Assembly (NCBI GenBank): GCA_947499735.1
Contig: CANMPP010000004.1
Span: 165,258-229,257 of the forward strand
Length of the DNA stretch: 64,000 nt
Direction of reading: 5' to 3'
From: an uncultured Pelagimonas sp.
GTDB taxonomy: Bacteria; Pseudomonadota; Alphaproteobacteria; Rhodobacterales; Rhodobacteraceae
The position numbers were made by a program, and so were the translations under genes. Positions 1 through 8,333 of the stretch are shown here, piece after piece. Positions within the stretch are counted from its first letter, which is position 1, and each line of letters begins with the position of its first letter. A model generated the notes under the pieces. The model was given only the letters and a program-made list of their open reading frames with translations, had not been told where the DNA came from and made no database searches.

Positions 1-1052
1 TCAACAGAAACTGTGCTACCGGGCTGCGCTATACCGGTTAGGGTCACGCCTGCCGCATGTTCTGTTTCGTTGATCAGCGTGTCACCTGTGACAGTAACGG
101 CATTGACCGTGTCTACTTCGAAATCAAAGGTTGCTGTGGCCGTGTTACCGGCATCATCCGTCGCTGTCACAGATGCCGTTGTGGTATATTCGCCCTCTGG
201 CAATTCACCCGGTGCATAATCCACAGACCATGTACCATCATCACCAACAGTGGTTTCTTTCGAGACACCTTCGACTTCTACAACGATCGTTGCACCAGCT
301 TCTCCAGAGCCAACAAGCGTTACGCCTGAATTATGCTCATCTTCATTGATCAGATCATCGCCCGAAATGTCGACCTCGGTCGAGGAATCAACAGGGACTT
401 CAACGACGGGCTCATCTTTTGGTGTGACGACCGGTTCTTCATCGACAACGTCATCCACGACCGCTGGCGTATCATCGACATCGTCGACGACAGCATCATC
501 AACAACATCTTCGACTGTCTCGTCATCATCATCGCTGCCAGAACCGCTGCCACCCAACAGGGCCGCACCGGCAACCAAAGCACCCGCACCCAGCAGACCC
601 GAGGTTCCACCGCCATCTAGCAGACCACCGCCAAAACGTGTGACCTCTTCCTCTGCGCCGTAAACAACGGGGTCATCAAAGAAGATCAGGTTGTCATTGG
701 GGCTCCATTTATCCCAGGATTCTGCACCGCTATATTGCGCATACAAAACACCGTCACCACCATCGATCAGGGCGACTTCGACCAGATCACCGCCAGAGGA
801 CAGAAACAGCCGGGTCGCGCCATCAACGCCTGTTGTGTAATACCCTTCGATCACGATCACACGACCGTCTGCAAGGGTCACAAGCAGATCATCAGCAGCA
901 CGATCATAGCTGCCAACTTCCGCTTGGTTCAGATTTAGGGAAATTTCGCTGCCAGATGCGGCTTGGATCACTGATCCGCCATTTTCACCACCTACAACAC
1001 CACGTTCGAGCGCACCCAATGGGGTACGCACGACAAATTCAATCGCGCTCAT
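1..1052 (-). CDS. BapA-type giant adhesin with Ig-like repeats, N-terminal part
   Basis: About 350 N-terminal residues are visible; the gene runs off the left edge. Residues 1-145 resemble the BapA prefix region of large type I-secreted adhesins. Residues 147-168 are a Gly/Ala/Leu-rich stretch, followed by a very acidic Asp/Val-rich linker (about 172-220). Ig-like repeats of about 100 residues follow: the first from about 226 (an LINEDEHNSGVTLVGSG motif), the second from about 325 (LINETEHAAGVTLTG). Repeats of this kind build the rod of biofilm adhesins exported by a type I system. There is no Sec signal peptide, as expected for that route. The ATG at 1050-1052 is the first possible start in frame. 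The partner ABC exporter is not in the window. Family call is good; ligand unknown. Confidence 0.85.
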   Translation of the reverse strand, partial: MSAIEFVVRTPLGALERGVVGGENGGSVIQAASGSEISLNLNQAEVGSYDRAADDLLVTLADGRVIVIEGYYTTGVDGATRLFLSSGGDLVEVALIDGGDGVLYAQYSGAESWDKWSPNDNLIFFDDPVVYGAEEEVTRFGGGLLDGGGTSGLLGAGALVAGAALLGGSGSGSDDDDETVEDVVDDAVVDDVDDTPAVVDDVVDEEPVVTPKDEPVVEVPVDSSTEVDISGDDLINEDEHNSGVTLVGSGEAGATIVVEVEGVSKETTVGDDGTWSVDYAPGELPEGEYTTTASVTATDDAGNTATATFDFEVDTVNAVTVTGDTLINETEHAAGVTLTGIAQPGSTVSV

Positions 1053-1166
1053 AACACTACCGCTCTACTAACTATGCGACCATGATTTATTTTTATTGGT
1101 CGCGGTTCTTGCCTAGTGTCAGTCGTACACAATCCAAGGAATCTGCGCTACAAAAAATTTTAACGT

Positions 1167-1208
1167 TTTATGGGGAAAACGGCTAAGTTGACGCCACTTC
1201 CCCATAAA
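1167..1208 (-). terminator. Candidate terminator after the Gfo/Idh/MocA gene
   Basis: A perfect 11-bp inverted repeat (TTTATGGGGAA / TTCCCCATAAA) with a 20-base loop lies just past the stop codon at 1226. Reading the minus strand, a T-rich run (AAAATTTTTTG) follows a few bases after the stem. The long loop makes it a weaker intrinsic terminator than those elsewhere in the window. Confidence 0.5.
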
Positions 1209-1225
1209 TTTGTGGTCAGAACGCC

Positions 1226-2305
1226 TTAAAAACACACTATATTGTGGGCCGCTGCGGATCGTTGTGCCGCCAATCCCATGCGCACAGCCCAGGCCCCATC
1301 GGACAAACCAACCTCGATCTGACCACCGGATTTAACCATCCGCACAAATCTCTGATGTTGGTAAAACGTCGAACCATTATGATCGCCGGCATCCAAAATT
1401 GAGGGATCAATCGGGCAATCCACTTCATACGGTGCCTTGGTATCACGCGGGGAAATCACCACTTTGGGTTCAGCGCCCTTTAGGCTGCCATCTGGTTGAA
1501 ACCGGGCCGGTCCCGGAACCAGTGCTTCGATTTTTCCAGCAGGACCCACGGCGCTGATTTCTTCCTGATATTGTGCTCCTTCCGCAAACATGCAGAGTTC
1601 GAGCATCGCGCGTGCGCCAGACGCAAAATCGACAATCACATAGGCATTGTCCCAAATATCCGGCCGCTGCCCGTTATAATCTTCATCCAGATGATTCACG
1701 TCCTGACCACCGCTGGCCATCACACGCACCGGATCTGATTTCAGGACCAACCGCATCAAATCGAAAAAATGGCAACATTTTTCGACCAATGTGCCACCTG
1801 TATTGCTGTTGAAGCGATTCCAATCACCGACCTTTTGTAGGAACGGAAAGCGATGCTCGCGAATGGTGAGCATCTTAATCCCGCCAGTCACGTCGTCCGC
1901 ACGGGTCAGAAATTCCGCAACGGGCGGCATATAACGATACTCCATCGCGACCCAAATGGGCGCAGGGTATGCGTCGAGCATCTTCAACTGCGCCAATTCG
2001 CCCTCATTCACATGCAATGGCTTTTCCACCAATACCGGCAAAGGTCGTGTCTCTGCGATGTGCATCATTTGCGGGATATGCATATGATTGGGACTGGCAA
2101 TCAAAAGGCAGTCCAAAGTTGGTTCCGCCAGCAAGGCGTCCAGCGAGGCACACATAACGGCATCTGGCGCAATATCATGAGACCGCGCCGCCTGCTCTGC
2201 ATCGGGTTCATAAATCGCATGGACACGCGCATCTGGCAAAAGTGCAATATTGCGCAAATGCTCGCGCCCCATCATGCCACAGCCAATAACTCCGTAATTG
2301 ATCAT
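1226..2305 (-). CDS. Gfo/Idh/MocA family NAD(P)-dependent oxidoreductase
   Basis: A 359-residue protein with the N-terminal Rossmann motif GVIGCGMMG (residues 5-13) and the family EKP motif (94-96), whose lysine is catalytic in inositol and glucose-fructose dehydrogenases. The C-terminal half is the usual alpha/beta domain (GGTLVEKCCHFFDLMR region). Such enzymes oxidise or reduce sugars, inositols or related polyols. I chose the ATG at 2305 because GGGGGAG lies just upstream and the Rossmann fold begins at once; the reading frame extends 30 codons further up but overlaps the upstream GntR gene. It forms an operon with that regulator and sits beside the SsuD-like cluster, suggesting a sugar or sulfosugar derivative as substrate (inference). 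Confidence 0.9.
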   Translation of the reverse strand: MINYGVIGCGMMGREHLRNIALLPDARVHAIYEPDAEQAARSHDIAPDAVMCASLDALLAEPTLDCLLIASPNHMHIPQMMHIAETRPLPVLVEKPLHVNEGELAQLKMLDAYPAPIWVAMEYRYMPPVAEFLTRADDVTGGIKMLTIREHRFPFLQKVGDWNRFNSNTGGTLVEKCCHFFDLMRLVLKSDPVRVMASGGQDVNHLDEDYNGQRPDIWDNAYVIVDFASGARAMLELCMFAEGAQYQEEISAVGPAGKIEALVPGPARFQPDGSLKGAEPKVVISPRDTKAPYEVDCPIDPSILDAGDHNGSTFYQHQRFVRMVKSGGQIEVGLSDGAWAVRMGLAAQRSAAAHNIVCF

Positions 2306-2318
2306 GGCGCTCCCCCTT

Positions 2319-3020
2319 TTAGGCCATGCGCGCGACATATTTCGCGACATTCGTATTGATCCAGTTATGAGATATCTCAGCAATTTCCCCCTCACGCGAG
2401 ACAGAACGCCGCGTCACAAGCAAAGCAGGCGCTTTCGCCGCCATCCCAAAACTGTCCGGCGCCCAATCGGGCAATGGATCAACGGTTAGACCATCCTCCG
2501 CTTTGGCAATCCAAAGATCCAGTTTTTCACGATAATACAAATACAAAGATTCTGACATCGAGCACGTGCTCAAAGTCTCGGCGTAAGATGCATCCAGCCA
2601 AATTTCCTCCAAAACCGCTGGTATTCCAGCCAAAGACCGGATGCGCCGGATTCGGTGCGCAACGTCACTTTTGCCAAATTCGGGCAAGTGATCGGGTTTT
2701 TCCATGCGCTCCACCGACATCAACTCGGCAGTCGGCAATCCACCGCCCTGCAACAATTCAACGCGATAGAATGAATAGACAGAATCGACATCCATGCGCG
2801 CCTGCACATAGTTTCCCGACCCCTGAACGCGCACCAGCACTCCCTTTTCTGTCAAATCTGACAAGGCTTTACGCAATGTTCCAACCGCGATGCCATAGCG
2901 CCGCGCCATGACGCGTTCTGGTTCTAAACGTTGGCCATCCACCAATCGACCCGCCTGAATTTCCCGGATCAGCATTTCACTGATTTGGATATGAAGCGGC
3001 AATGCATATTTGGACGGCAT
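2319..3020 (-). CDS. GntR family transcriptional regulator (HutC/UTRA type)
   Basis: A 233-residue regulator. Residues about 5-72 form the GntR winged helix-turn-helix (the segment ending GTLRKALSDLTEKGVLVRVQ is typical), and about 90-230 the UTRA ligand-binding domain of the HutC subfamily. The ATG at 3020 has GGGGGAG nine bases upstream. It lies 13 bases before the Gfo/Idh/MocA gene in the same direction and is divergent from the redoxin-monooxygenase operon starting at 3219, so it probably controls both through the 198-base divergent region. The effector is unknown; a sugar-like compound is likely given the neighbours (inference). Confidence 0.9.
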   Translation of the reverse strand: MPSKYALPLHIQISEMLIREIQAGRLVDGQRLEPERVMARRYGIAVGTLRKALSDLTEKGVLVRVQGSGNYVQARMDVDSVYSFYRVELLQGGGLPTAELMSVERMEKPDHLPEFGKSDVAHRIRRIRSLAGIPAVLEEIWLDASYAETLSTCSMSESLYLYYREKLDLWIAKAEDGLTVDPLPDWAPDSFGMAAKAPALLVTRRSVSREGEIAEISHNWINTNVAKYVARMA

Positions 3021-3218
3021 TAAAGGGACTCCCCCAGAATTGATACATAATTGATTTACAATTTTTGAAATGATAAACAAGAACAATGGCAAATAGTTAT
3101 GACCACCTGTCTAAATCGTGAGGCCATATTGTGAAGAAGCTAGGCTAAACAAGCCGTTGTGCAGGACACTCCTAGCACAACCTAAGGACAACACGGAACA
3201 ACGAAAAGGAACCTAGCG
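3021..3218. promoter_or_regulatory. Divergent promoter region of the GntR and redoxin operons
   Basis: The 198 bases between divergent start codons. The AT-rich part next to the GntR start holds two direct copies of AATTGAT (about 3037 and 3048). These are candidate GntR-family operator elements, not a confirmed site. AAAGGA lies before the redoxin ATG at 3219. Confidence 0.4.
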
Positions 3219-3737
3219 ATGCATATGACCAAACCACCGGCAGGGGGCGAAATGCCCATCATAGAATTGCCACTGATCACAGGCGAAACCGTCACCATTG
3301 GCGGCACGCGTGAAAAACACATGCTTTTCGTGATCTATCGCGGCAAACACTGCCCTCGTTGCAAACGCTACCTAAATGGGCTGCAAGAGCGTCTAAACGA
3401 TTGGTTTGACGCGGATATTGACGTCATCGTTGCCTCAGCGGATACATTGGAAAAAGCCAAAGCCGATCAGGAGGAATTCGGCTGGAGCTTTGATCTGGCC
3501 TATGACCTGTCCGAGGATCAGATGCGCGAAATCGGCGTGTATATCACCGATCCGCTATCGCCACAGGAAACGGATCGTCGCTTTGCCGAGCCCGCGGTTT
3601 ATTGTCTGCGACCTGACGGAGTGGTTCAGATTGTCTGCCTGTCAAATGGTCCAGCCGCGCGCCCAGATTTAGACGAGCTACTGGATGGCATGAAATTCAA
3701 CATCGCCAATAACCGACCCGCACGCGGGATGGTATAG
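3219..3737 (+). CDS. Redoxin (AhpC/TSA-like thioredoxin-fold protein)
   Basis: A 172-residue cytoplasmic protein with a thioredoxin-fold core. The sequence YRGKHCPRCKRYL places a CPRC redox motif at Cys45-Cys48, in the position of the peroxidatic cysteine of AhpC/TSA proteins. Other family features are the LPLITGETVTIGG strand near the N terminus and a later strand with VYCLRPDG. It probably reduces peroxide or disulfide. It is the first gene of an operon with the SsuD-like flavin monooxygenase, aldo/keto reductase and flavin reductase. Reduced-flavin monooxygenases leak hydrogen peroxide, so a detoxifying role fits (inference). Start chosen at the ATG behind AAAGGA. Confidence 0.8.
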   Translation: MHMTKPPAGGEMPIIELPLITGETVTIGGTREKHMLFVIYRGKHCPRCKRYLNGLQERLNDWFDADIDVIVASADTLEKAKADQEEFGWSFDLAYDLSEDQMREIGVYITDPLSPQETDRRFAEPAVYCLRPDGVVQIVCLSNGPAARPDLDELLDGMKFNIANNRPARGMV

Positions 3738-3771
3738 GCGCGCATCAATAATCGGCGGGGAGGGCCGGATT

Positions 3772-4926
3772 ATGACCATTGTTCCAATCACATCACCTGA
3801 TTTGACCTCGGCAGAGGTATCGTGGTTTTCGGCCCTCTGTTCGGATGACTATGCGCAGCTTGGCGTCCCAAATGGCGATCTGCGCTCGTCCTTTCAGCAC
3901 TGTTCAACCATTTTGCGCGAAGCCGAAACACAGGGGTTTCGCAATATCCTCTGCCCGTCCTCTTATCAGGTCGGGCAGGACACGCTAAGCTTTGTTGCAG
4001 GCTGCGCACCGATTACGGATAGGATCAACATGTTGGCCGCCATTCGGTGTGGCGAAATGCAACCCATCATGCTGGCCCGTACCGTGGCGACATTGGACCA
4101 CATGCTAGAGGGGCGTTTGACGCTGAATGTCATCTCATCCGATTTCCCCGGCGAAAAAGCAGATAGTGCATTTCGCTATCGCCGTTCACATGAAGTCGTT
4201 CAGATCCTCAAACAGGCTTGGACACAAGATGAAATCACTTTCGAGGGCGAGGTCTACAATTTCCAAAACGTTCCAACAGGCCCGGCACAGCCCTATCAAA
4301 CAGGCGGCCCTTTGTTGTATTTCGGCGGCTATTCCCCTGCAGCCTTAGATCTATGCGGCGCGCATTGTGACGTCTACCTGATGTGGCCCGAACCCAAAGA
4401 ACAAATTGCCGAACGCATGCAAGCCGTTAATGCCGTAGCAGAGGCGCATAATCGCACGTTGGATTATGGTCTACGTGTGCATGTGATTGTGCGCGACACC
4501 GAAGCCGAGGCGCGCGACTATGCCGAACATTTGGTTGCGGAATTGGATGATGAATATGGCCAATTGATCCGCGAACGCGCGCATGACAGTGGATCTTTAG
4601 GAGTGTCCCATCAGGCCCGTGCACGCGAATTGGCAGATCAGTTTGGATATGTTGAACCCCACCTATGGACTCGGATTGGTCGCGCACGCTCGGGCTGCGG
4701 TGCAGCTCTTGTTGGGTCGGCCGATCAGGTTCTCAGCGAATTGGAAACCTACCACAAAATGGGCATCCGGTCTTTCATTCTGTCAGGCTATCCGCATCTG
4801 GACGAATGCAAGCATTTCGGTCAAAAGGTGCTGCCGCAGATGAAGACCTGCTCACTGCCACATGAATATGGACGCGTGCCCAGCAGCACGCCCGCAACCC
4901 CTTTGGGCGTAGGAGAGCGCACATGA
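3772..4926 (+). CDS. LLM-class FMNH2-dependent monooxygenase, SsuD/SmoC-like
   Basis: A 384-residue TIM-barrel monooxygenase of the luciferase-like family, at the usual length of alkanesulfonate monooxygenase SsuD. Family features include the ARTVATLDHMLEGRLTLNV segment, SSDFPGEKADSAFRYRRSHE, and PLLYFGGYSPAAL. SsuD enzymes use FMNH2 and O2 to split the C-S bond of organosulfonates, releasing sulfite and an aldehyde. The same family contains SmoC, which acts on sulfoquinovose. The neighbours, an aldo/keto reductase overlapping by four bases and a flavin reductase, are the partners SmoB and SmoA in the sulfo-SMO pathway, so a sulfosugar is my preferred substrate (inference). GGAGGG precedes the ATG. 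Confidence 0.88.
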   Translation: MTIVPITSPDLTSAEVSWFSALCSDDYAQLGVPNGDLRSSFQHCSTILREAETQGFRNILCPSSYQVGQDTLSFVAGCAPITDRINMLAAIRCGEMQPIMLARTVATLDHMLEGRLTLNVISSDFPGEKADSAFRYRRSHEVVQILKQAWTQDEITFEGEVYNFQNVPTGPAQPYQTGGPLLYFGGYSPAALDLCGAHCDVYLMWPEPKEQIAERMQAVNAVAEAHNRTLDYGLRVHVIVRDTEAEARDYAEHLVAELDDEYGQLIRERAHDSGSLGVSHQARARELADQFGYVEPHLWTRIGRARSGCGAALVGSADQVLSELETYHKMGIRSFILSGYPHLDECKHFGQKVLPQMKTCSLPHEYGRVPSSTPATPLGVGERT

Positions 4927-5825
4927 CGCAAGTAGATCGCATTGCATTGACCGATGATGTCAGCCTCAGCCGCATTGTGCTGGGCCTGTGGCGCTTAACA
5001 GATTACGGCGACCATTCCCCAGCCGCCATTCAAGCCCGGATTGAGGCAGCGCTGACACAAGGTGTGACCACTTTGGATCAGGCGGACATCTATGGTGACT
5101 ACATGTCCGAAGAGGTACTAGGCAATGCATTCCGCGCAGCGCCGGCCCTGCGGGACAAGGTGGAAATCGTTACGAAATGCGACATCGTTGCCCCGGTCGG
5201 GCGTTACTCGGACAAACCTGTAAAATACTACGATACATCGCGTGCGCATGTGATGTCTTCGGTCGATCAGTCACTGAAGCTGATGGGTATTGACGAAATT
5301 GATTTGCTCTTGATCCACCGACCCGATCCGTTGATGGATCATCACGAAACCGGTGCAGCGCTGGATGACCTGATTGCGTCGGGAAAAGTGCGCAGCGTAG
5401 GCGTATCCAATTTCCGCCCATGGGATGTAGAATTGCTGCAATCCGGCATGAAAAACCCGCTGGTGACCAACCAAATCGAAATCAGCTTGATGCGACATGA
5501 CCCCCTGACAAATGGGGATCTGGCATTCCACCAAAAGGCTGGCACGCCCGTTATGGCCTGGTCCCCGCTGGGCGGTGGCGCGCTATTTGCACAAAGCAGT
5601 GACGCGCTGCGTGGTAAACTGTCCGAACTTGCAGACGAGCATGGCGTGGACATCAGCGCGATCGCCATCGCGTGGCTGTTGGCCCATCCCGCGCGGATTT
5701 TGCCTGTTTTGGGAACAAACACCCTAGAACGCATTGCGAAAATGGGCGATGCGGCTTCCATTAAGATGGACCGGGAGACGTGGTTTGGGCTCTATACGCT
5801 TGCATTGGGTCACGAGGTTCCGTGA
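4923..5825 (+). CDS. Aldo/keto reductase (SmoB-like by context)
   Basis: A 300-residue (alpha/beta)8 aldo/keto reductase. The LDQADIYG motif carries the catalytic Asp52 and Tyr57, followed by a Lys in IVTKCD and a His in LLLIHRPDP. Later motifs are GVSNFRPWDVELL and the C-terminal NADPH-binding region around LGTNTLERI. It reduces an aldehyde or ketone with NAD(P)H. The start codon overlaps the stop of the monooxygenase (ATGA), so the two are translationally coupled. In the sulfo-SMO pathway SmoB reduces the 6-oxo-glucose released from sulfoquinovose to glucose. That role is suggested by order and coupling only. Confidence 0.9.
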   Translation: MTQVDRIALTDDVSLSRIVLGLWRLTDYGDHSPAAIQARIEAALTQGVTTLDQADIYGDYMSEEVLGNAFRAAPALRDKVEIVTKCDIVAPVGRYSDKPVKYYDTSRAHVMSSVDQSLKLMGIDEIDLLLIHRPDPLMDHHETGAALDDLIASGKVRSVGVSNFRPWDVELLQSGMKNPLVTNQIEISLMRHDPLTNGDLAFHQKAGTPVMAWSPLGGGALFAQSSDALRGKLSELADEHGVDISAIAIAWLLAHPARILPVLGTNTLERIAKMGDAASIKMDRETWFGLYTLALGHEVP

Positions 5826-5863
5826 TCCCCCTCCTGCGACACAACTAACTGACGGATAACATA

Positions 5864-6355
5864 ATGACCGCGCACCCAAATAGCTTTGACCCAAGTGTAG
5901 AAGACAGCCGCGCGTTTCGCGATGCATTGGGCCGGTTTGCGACGGGTGTCACGGTTGTCACTTGTGCCTCTGATGCCGGGCCACAGGGCATGACGGTGAA
6001 CAGTTTCACATCGCTGTCCCTAACCCCACCCTTGGTCCTGTGGTGCCCAGCCAAATCTGCCAATCGGCATGATATGTTTACAAAAGCTGCGCATTTTTCC
6101 ATCCATATCCTAAGCGACGCGCAAAAAGACCTCTGCATAGGGTTCGCTAAAGACACCAGCCCGTTTGACACAATAGATTGGCAAGCAGATGCAAACGGCA
6201 CGCCTATCCTAGCCAATACAATTGCCCGCTTCGATTGCACCCATCACGCGGTACATGACGGTGGAGATCATTCGATTCTAGTGGGCAGGGTTGTGAAAGT
6301 GGAACTCGGCGCAGGGGATCCGTTGGTGTATTATCAAGGCCGGTTTCTAGAGTGA
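5864..6355 (+). CDS. Flavin reductase family protein (SmoA-like by context)
   Basis: A 163-residue protein of the flavin reductase-like FMN-binding split-barrel family. It has the opening RFATGVTVVTC motif, GMTVNSFTSLSLTPPLVL and a closing YYQGRF motif typical of NAD(P)H:FMN reductases of two-component monooxygenases. It should supply FMNH2 to the LLM monooxygenase two genes upstream. It follows the aldo/keto reductase by 38 bases. No sulfoquinovosidase or ABC transporter is adjacent, so if this is a sulfoquinovose route the uptake genes lie elsewhere. Confidence 0.92.
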   Translation: MTAHPNSFDPSVEDSRAFRDALGRFATGVTVVTCASDAGPQGMTVNSFTSLSLTPPLVLWCPAKSANRHDMFTKAAHFSIHILSDAQKDLCIGFAKDTSPFDTIDWQADANGTPILANTIARFDCTHHAVHDGGDHSILVGRVVKVELGAGDPLVYYQGRFLE

Positions 6356-6363
6356 AAGCAAAA

Positions 6364-6393
6364 CAAAAGGCGCCGCCAAACTTGGCGACGCCT
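6364..6393 (-). terminator. Intrinsic terminator of the RTX gene
   Basis: On the minus strand the stem AGGCGTCGCCAA / TTGGCGGCGCCT (one G-U pair) is followed by TTTTGTTTT. It lies between the convergent flavin reductase and RTX genes and works best in the minus direction. Confidence 0.75.
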
Positions 6394-6414
6394 CGAAAAG
6401 GTTTAACAGTCAAA

Positions 6415-7242
6415 TCAGAATAACAAGAAATCATCCGTTGTTATTAGAGACATATCAACGCCTTCCAAAATGATGGCAAGGTCGTTAACCATCACAAAAC
6501 TGTCCGTAGCATTCAAAGTGTAAACGCTGAACGTGGAAAGCGGATCAACACCGATATCGAGCGCGATCAAATCAGTGCCGTCTTCAAAGTCAGTGATCGT
6601 ATCAACCGTAGCGACACCGCCATTTTGAGTTGTTTCAGTGTCGACATCAAATACGAAATAGTCAGCACCAGAACCGCCGGTCAGCACATCGTTACCGGTA
6701 CTGCCGTACAAAAAGTCGTCATCATCGCCACCATCCAGCGTATCATCGCCGGAGCCACCATCGAGCGTATCGCTTCCGATACCACCCAACAGCTCATCAT
6801 TGCTTTCTCCACCACCGAGAAGATCGGCACCGCCTGATGTGTTGCTATCGGTTACATCACCATACAAAGTGTCGTTACCCGTACCGCCAAGCAAGGTATC
6901 GTCACCGGTAAACCCAATAAGTAGATCGTCGCCAGACCCACCTTCTAGGTAATCCTCATCAGCTCCGCCATTCAGCTCATCATCACCACCTGCGCCAAAC
7001 AAATAGTCATTTCCGGTACCGCCAAGAATAAAATCGTCACCGGTCGCCCAGTCGGATTCATACTGATAATCTCCGTAGAGCCAATCGTCCCCGGCACCAC
7101 CATAGACTGTATCGTCATCAGCACCACCTTCGATAATATCTTCACCATCGCTAGAGGACAGAAAGTCGTCTCCGCCAAACCCTTTCATGTAATCATTGCC
7201 GTTATATGTGTGAAAAGTGTTGTCCGAGGAATCCCCTGTCAA
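6415..7242 (-). CDS. RTX calcium-binding secreted protein, frame-separated from its 5' end by a heptamer repeat
   Basis: The open frame encodes 275 residues, most of them tandem GGxGxDxLx nonapeptides (about residues 18-215) that bind Ca2+ in a parallel beta-roll. A short C-terminal region ends in hydrophobic residues (DDFLLF), as in type I secretion signals. The only start in this frame is a TTG at 7242 without a Shine-Dalgarno. Upstream, the ATG at 7378 (preceded by AAAGGA, spacing 6) opens a frame that reads through a 7-bp tandem repeat and enters this gene out of frame. With one heptamer fewer, the ATG would be in frame and give a 318-residue product. As read here, the gene is OFF or weakly translated. 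RTX identity is secure; phase variation is inference. Confidence 0.82.
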   Translation of the reverse strand: MTGDSSDNTFHTYNGNDYMKGFGGDDFLSSSDGEDIIEGGADDDTVYGGAGDDWLYGDYQYESDWATGDDFILGGTGNDYLFGAGGDDELNGGADEDYLEGGSGDDLLIGFTGDDTLLGGTGNDTLYGDVTDSNTSGGADLLGGGESNDELLGGIGSDTLDGGSGDDTLDGGDDDDFLYGSTGNDVLTGGSGADYFVFDVDTETTQNGGVATVDTITDFEDGTDLIALDIGVDPLSTFSVYTLNATDSFVMVNDLAIILEGVDMSLITTDDFLLF

Positions 7243-7302
7243 ATAGTGACCGTAATTTGCGGTTGAGGGGTTCGAAGCGGCTGAAAACGAGCCCGTTATT
7301 CC

Positions 7303-7343
7303 GTAATGTGTAATGTGTAATGTGTAATGTGTAATGTGTAATG
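7303..7343. repeat. Heptanucleotide tandem repeat (GTAATGT x5 plus partial)
   Basis: Five perfect copies of GTAATGT (plus strand) followed by a truncated sixth lie between the well-placed ATG at 7378 and the RTX frame. Seven is not a multiple of three, so each gain or loss of a unit changes the reading frame. The distance from the ATG to the RTX frame is 1 mod 3 with five copies; four or seven copies put them in frame. No stop codon interrupts the joined frame. Confidence 0.9.
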
Positions 7344-7535
7344 GAATAAGTGAAACTTACTGTAGGTGATAGTGGCATAACTATTCCTTTCATGAAGACG
7401 TAGAATAGCCACTTCTTGAGCGCCGTTCGTTAATTTTGTATTAACAAATGAGTGATCAATCAATTTTTACGCGCGAAAAGAAAACAACAGATGCTTAGCG
7501 CCCTAAATATAATTAAAATACAACTTTAAATTGTA

Positions 7536-8024
7536 TTACACGTGCTCGTCGACCGGGACAAAATCAGATTGCTTGAACGCTTTACGGATCGGCTTGGCAC
7601 TTAAATCGCTCAATCCCTCTAGCGAGGCCAAAAGCTTCGAAAGGTCCGGTTCATCCACCCGCTTTGACGCGGCTTTTGGGGAAAACCAACGCCGGGTGCG
7701 TTGCCCGCGCTCTTTCCAGTTACGACGCAGCCTTTCCACAACCATCGGATAGACGCGTACCTCTACCGGCATAATCTCTCCACCCTTCAGGATTTTGGGA
7801 TAGCGATAGACGCCAAGCACTTTGTCAGAAATATAGCCCTCGGCGCCGGCCTCTTCCAACGCTTCAATTGCGGCCGCATCCCATGGCTTTTCGCCATCCA
7901 TTTCCCATCCCTTGGGCATAACCCAACGCCCCGTGTCGCGCGAGGTGACCATTAAGACCTGAAGTTTACCCTTTTTATCCCGCGTCAGCGGGAGTGCTGC
8001 GATTTGTGTGCCTATCTGTGCCAT
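7536..8024 (-). CDS. NUDIX hydrolase
   Basis: A 162-residue protein with a NUDIX box around residues 38-62 (KGWEMDGEKPWDAAAIEALE then EAG). The Glu residues of the EExG core that bind Mg2+ are present, but the usual Arg of the REUxEE motif is Ile here. The strand VMVTSRDTGRWVMPKGW is typical of alphaproteobacterial NUDIX proteins close to diphosphoinositol-polyphosphate hydrolases. NUDIX enzymes cleave nucleoside diphosphates linked to another group; the substrate cannot be told from sequence. It is a single-gene unit with its stop about 150 bases from the RTX leader ATG. Confidence 0.9.
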   Translation of the reverse strand: MAQIGTQIAALPLTRDKKGKLQVLMVTSRDTGRWVMPKGWEMDGEKPWDAAAIEALEEAGAEGYISDKVLGVYRYPKILKGGEIMPVEVRVYPMVVERLRRNWKERGQRTRRWFSPKAASKRVDEPDLSKLLASLEGLSDLSAKPIRKAFKQSDFVPVDEHV

Positions 8025-8333
8025 GTTCTATTTTTCTAACTGATACTGCTAAGTAAAACTTTCCTTAACTAAGAAAATCTTAAGAAAATGGATTTTGCTT
8101 TCAGGTGATTCTAACAAAAATTACCGATAGAGAACAGCGGCGAAACAGCTTGAATTTTATGCGGCAATCCTAGCCTCTTTGATATCGTTGAAATTACAGA
8201 ACGATCATTATTAATCTATCTGACAGCGATGCAACATGGTTAACAAATATACATCAAAAACCGCATATACACTTGATCACATTGCGCAGCATGCTACTCA
8301 AACCTTCGAAAGATTACTCAAGGGAAACAACCA
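8025..8333. other. Intergenic region between the divergent NUDIX and lipoprotein genes
   Basis: A 309-base AT-rich stretch without a credible gene. It must hold the promoters of both divergent genes. An AAGGGA ribosome-binding site precedes the lipoprotein ATG. I see no clear operator or hairpin. Confidence 0.5.

Noticed and set aside
7240..7242. TTG as the true start of the RTX gene
   Set aside because: No ribosome-binding site precedes it, and a well-placed ATG at 7378 joins the frame if one heptamer is removed. Low-level use cannot be excluded.
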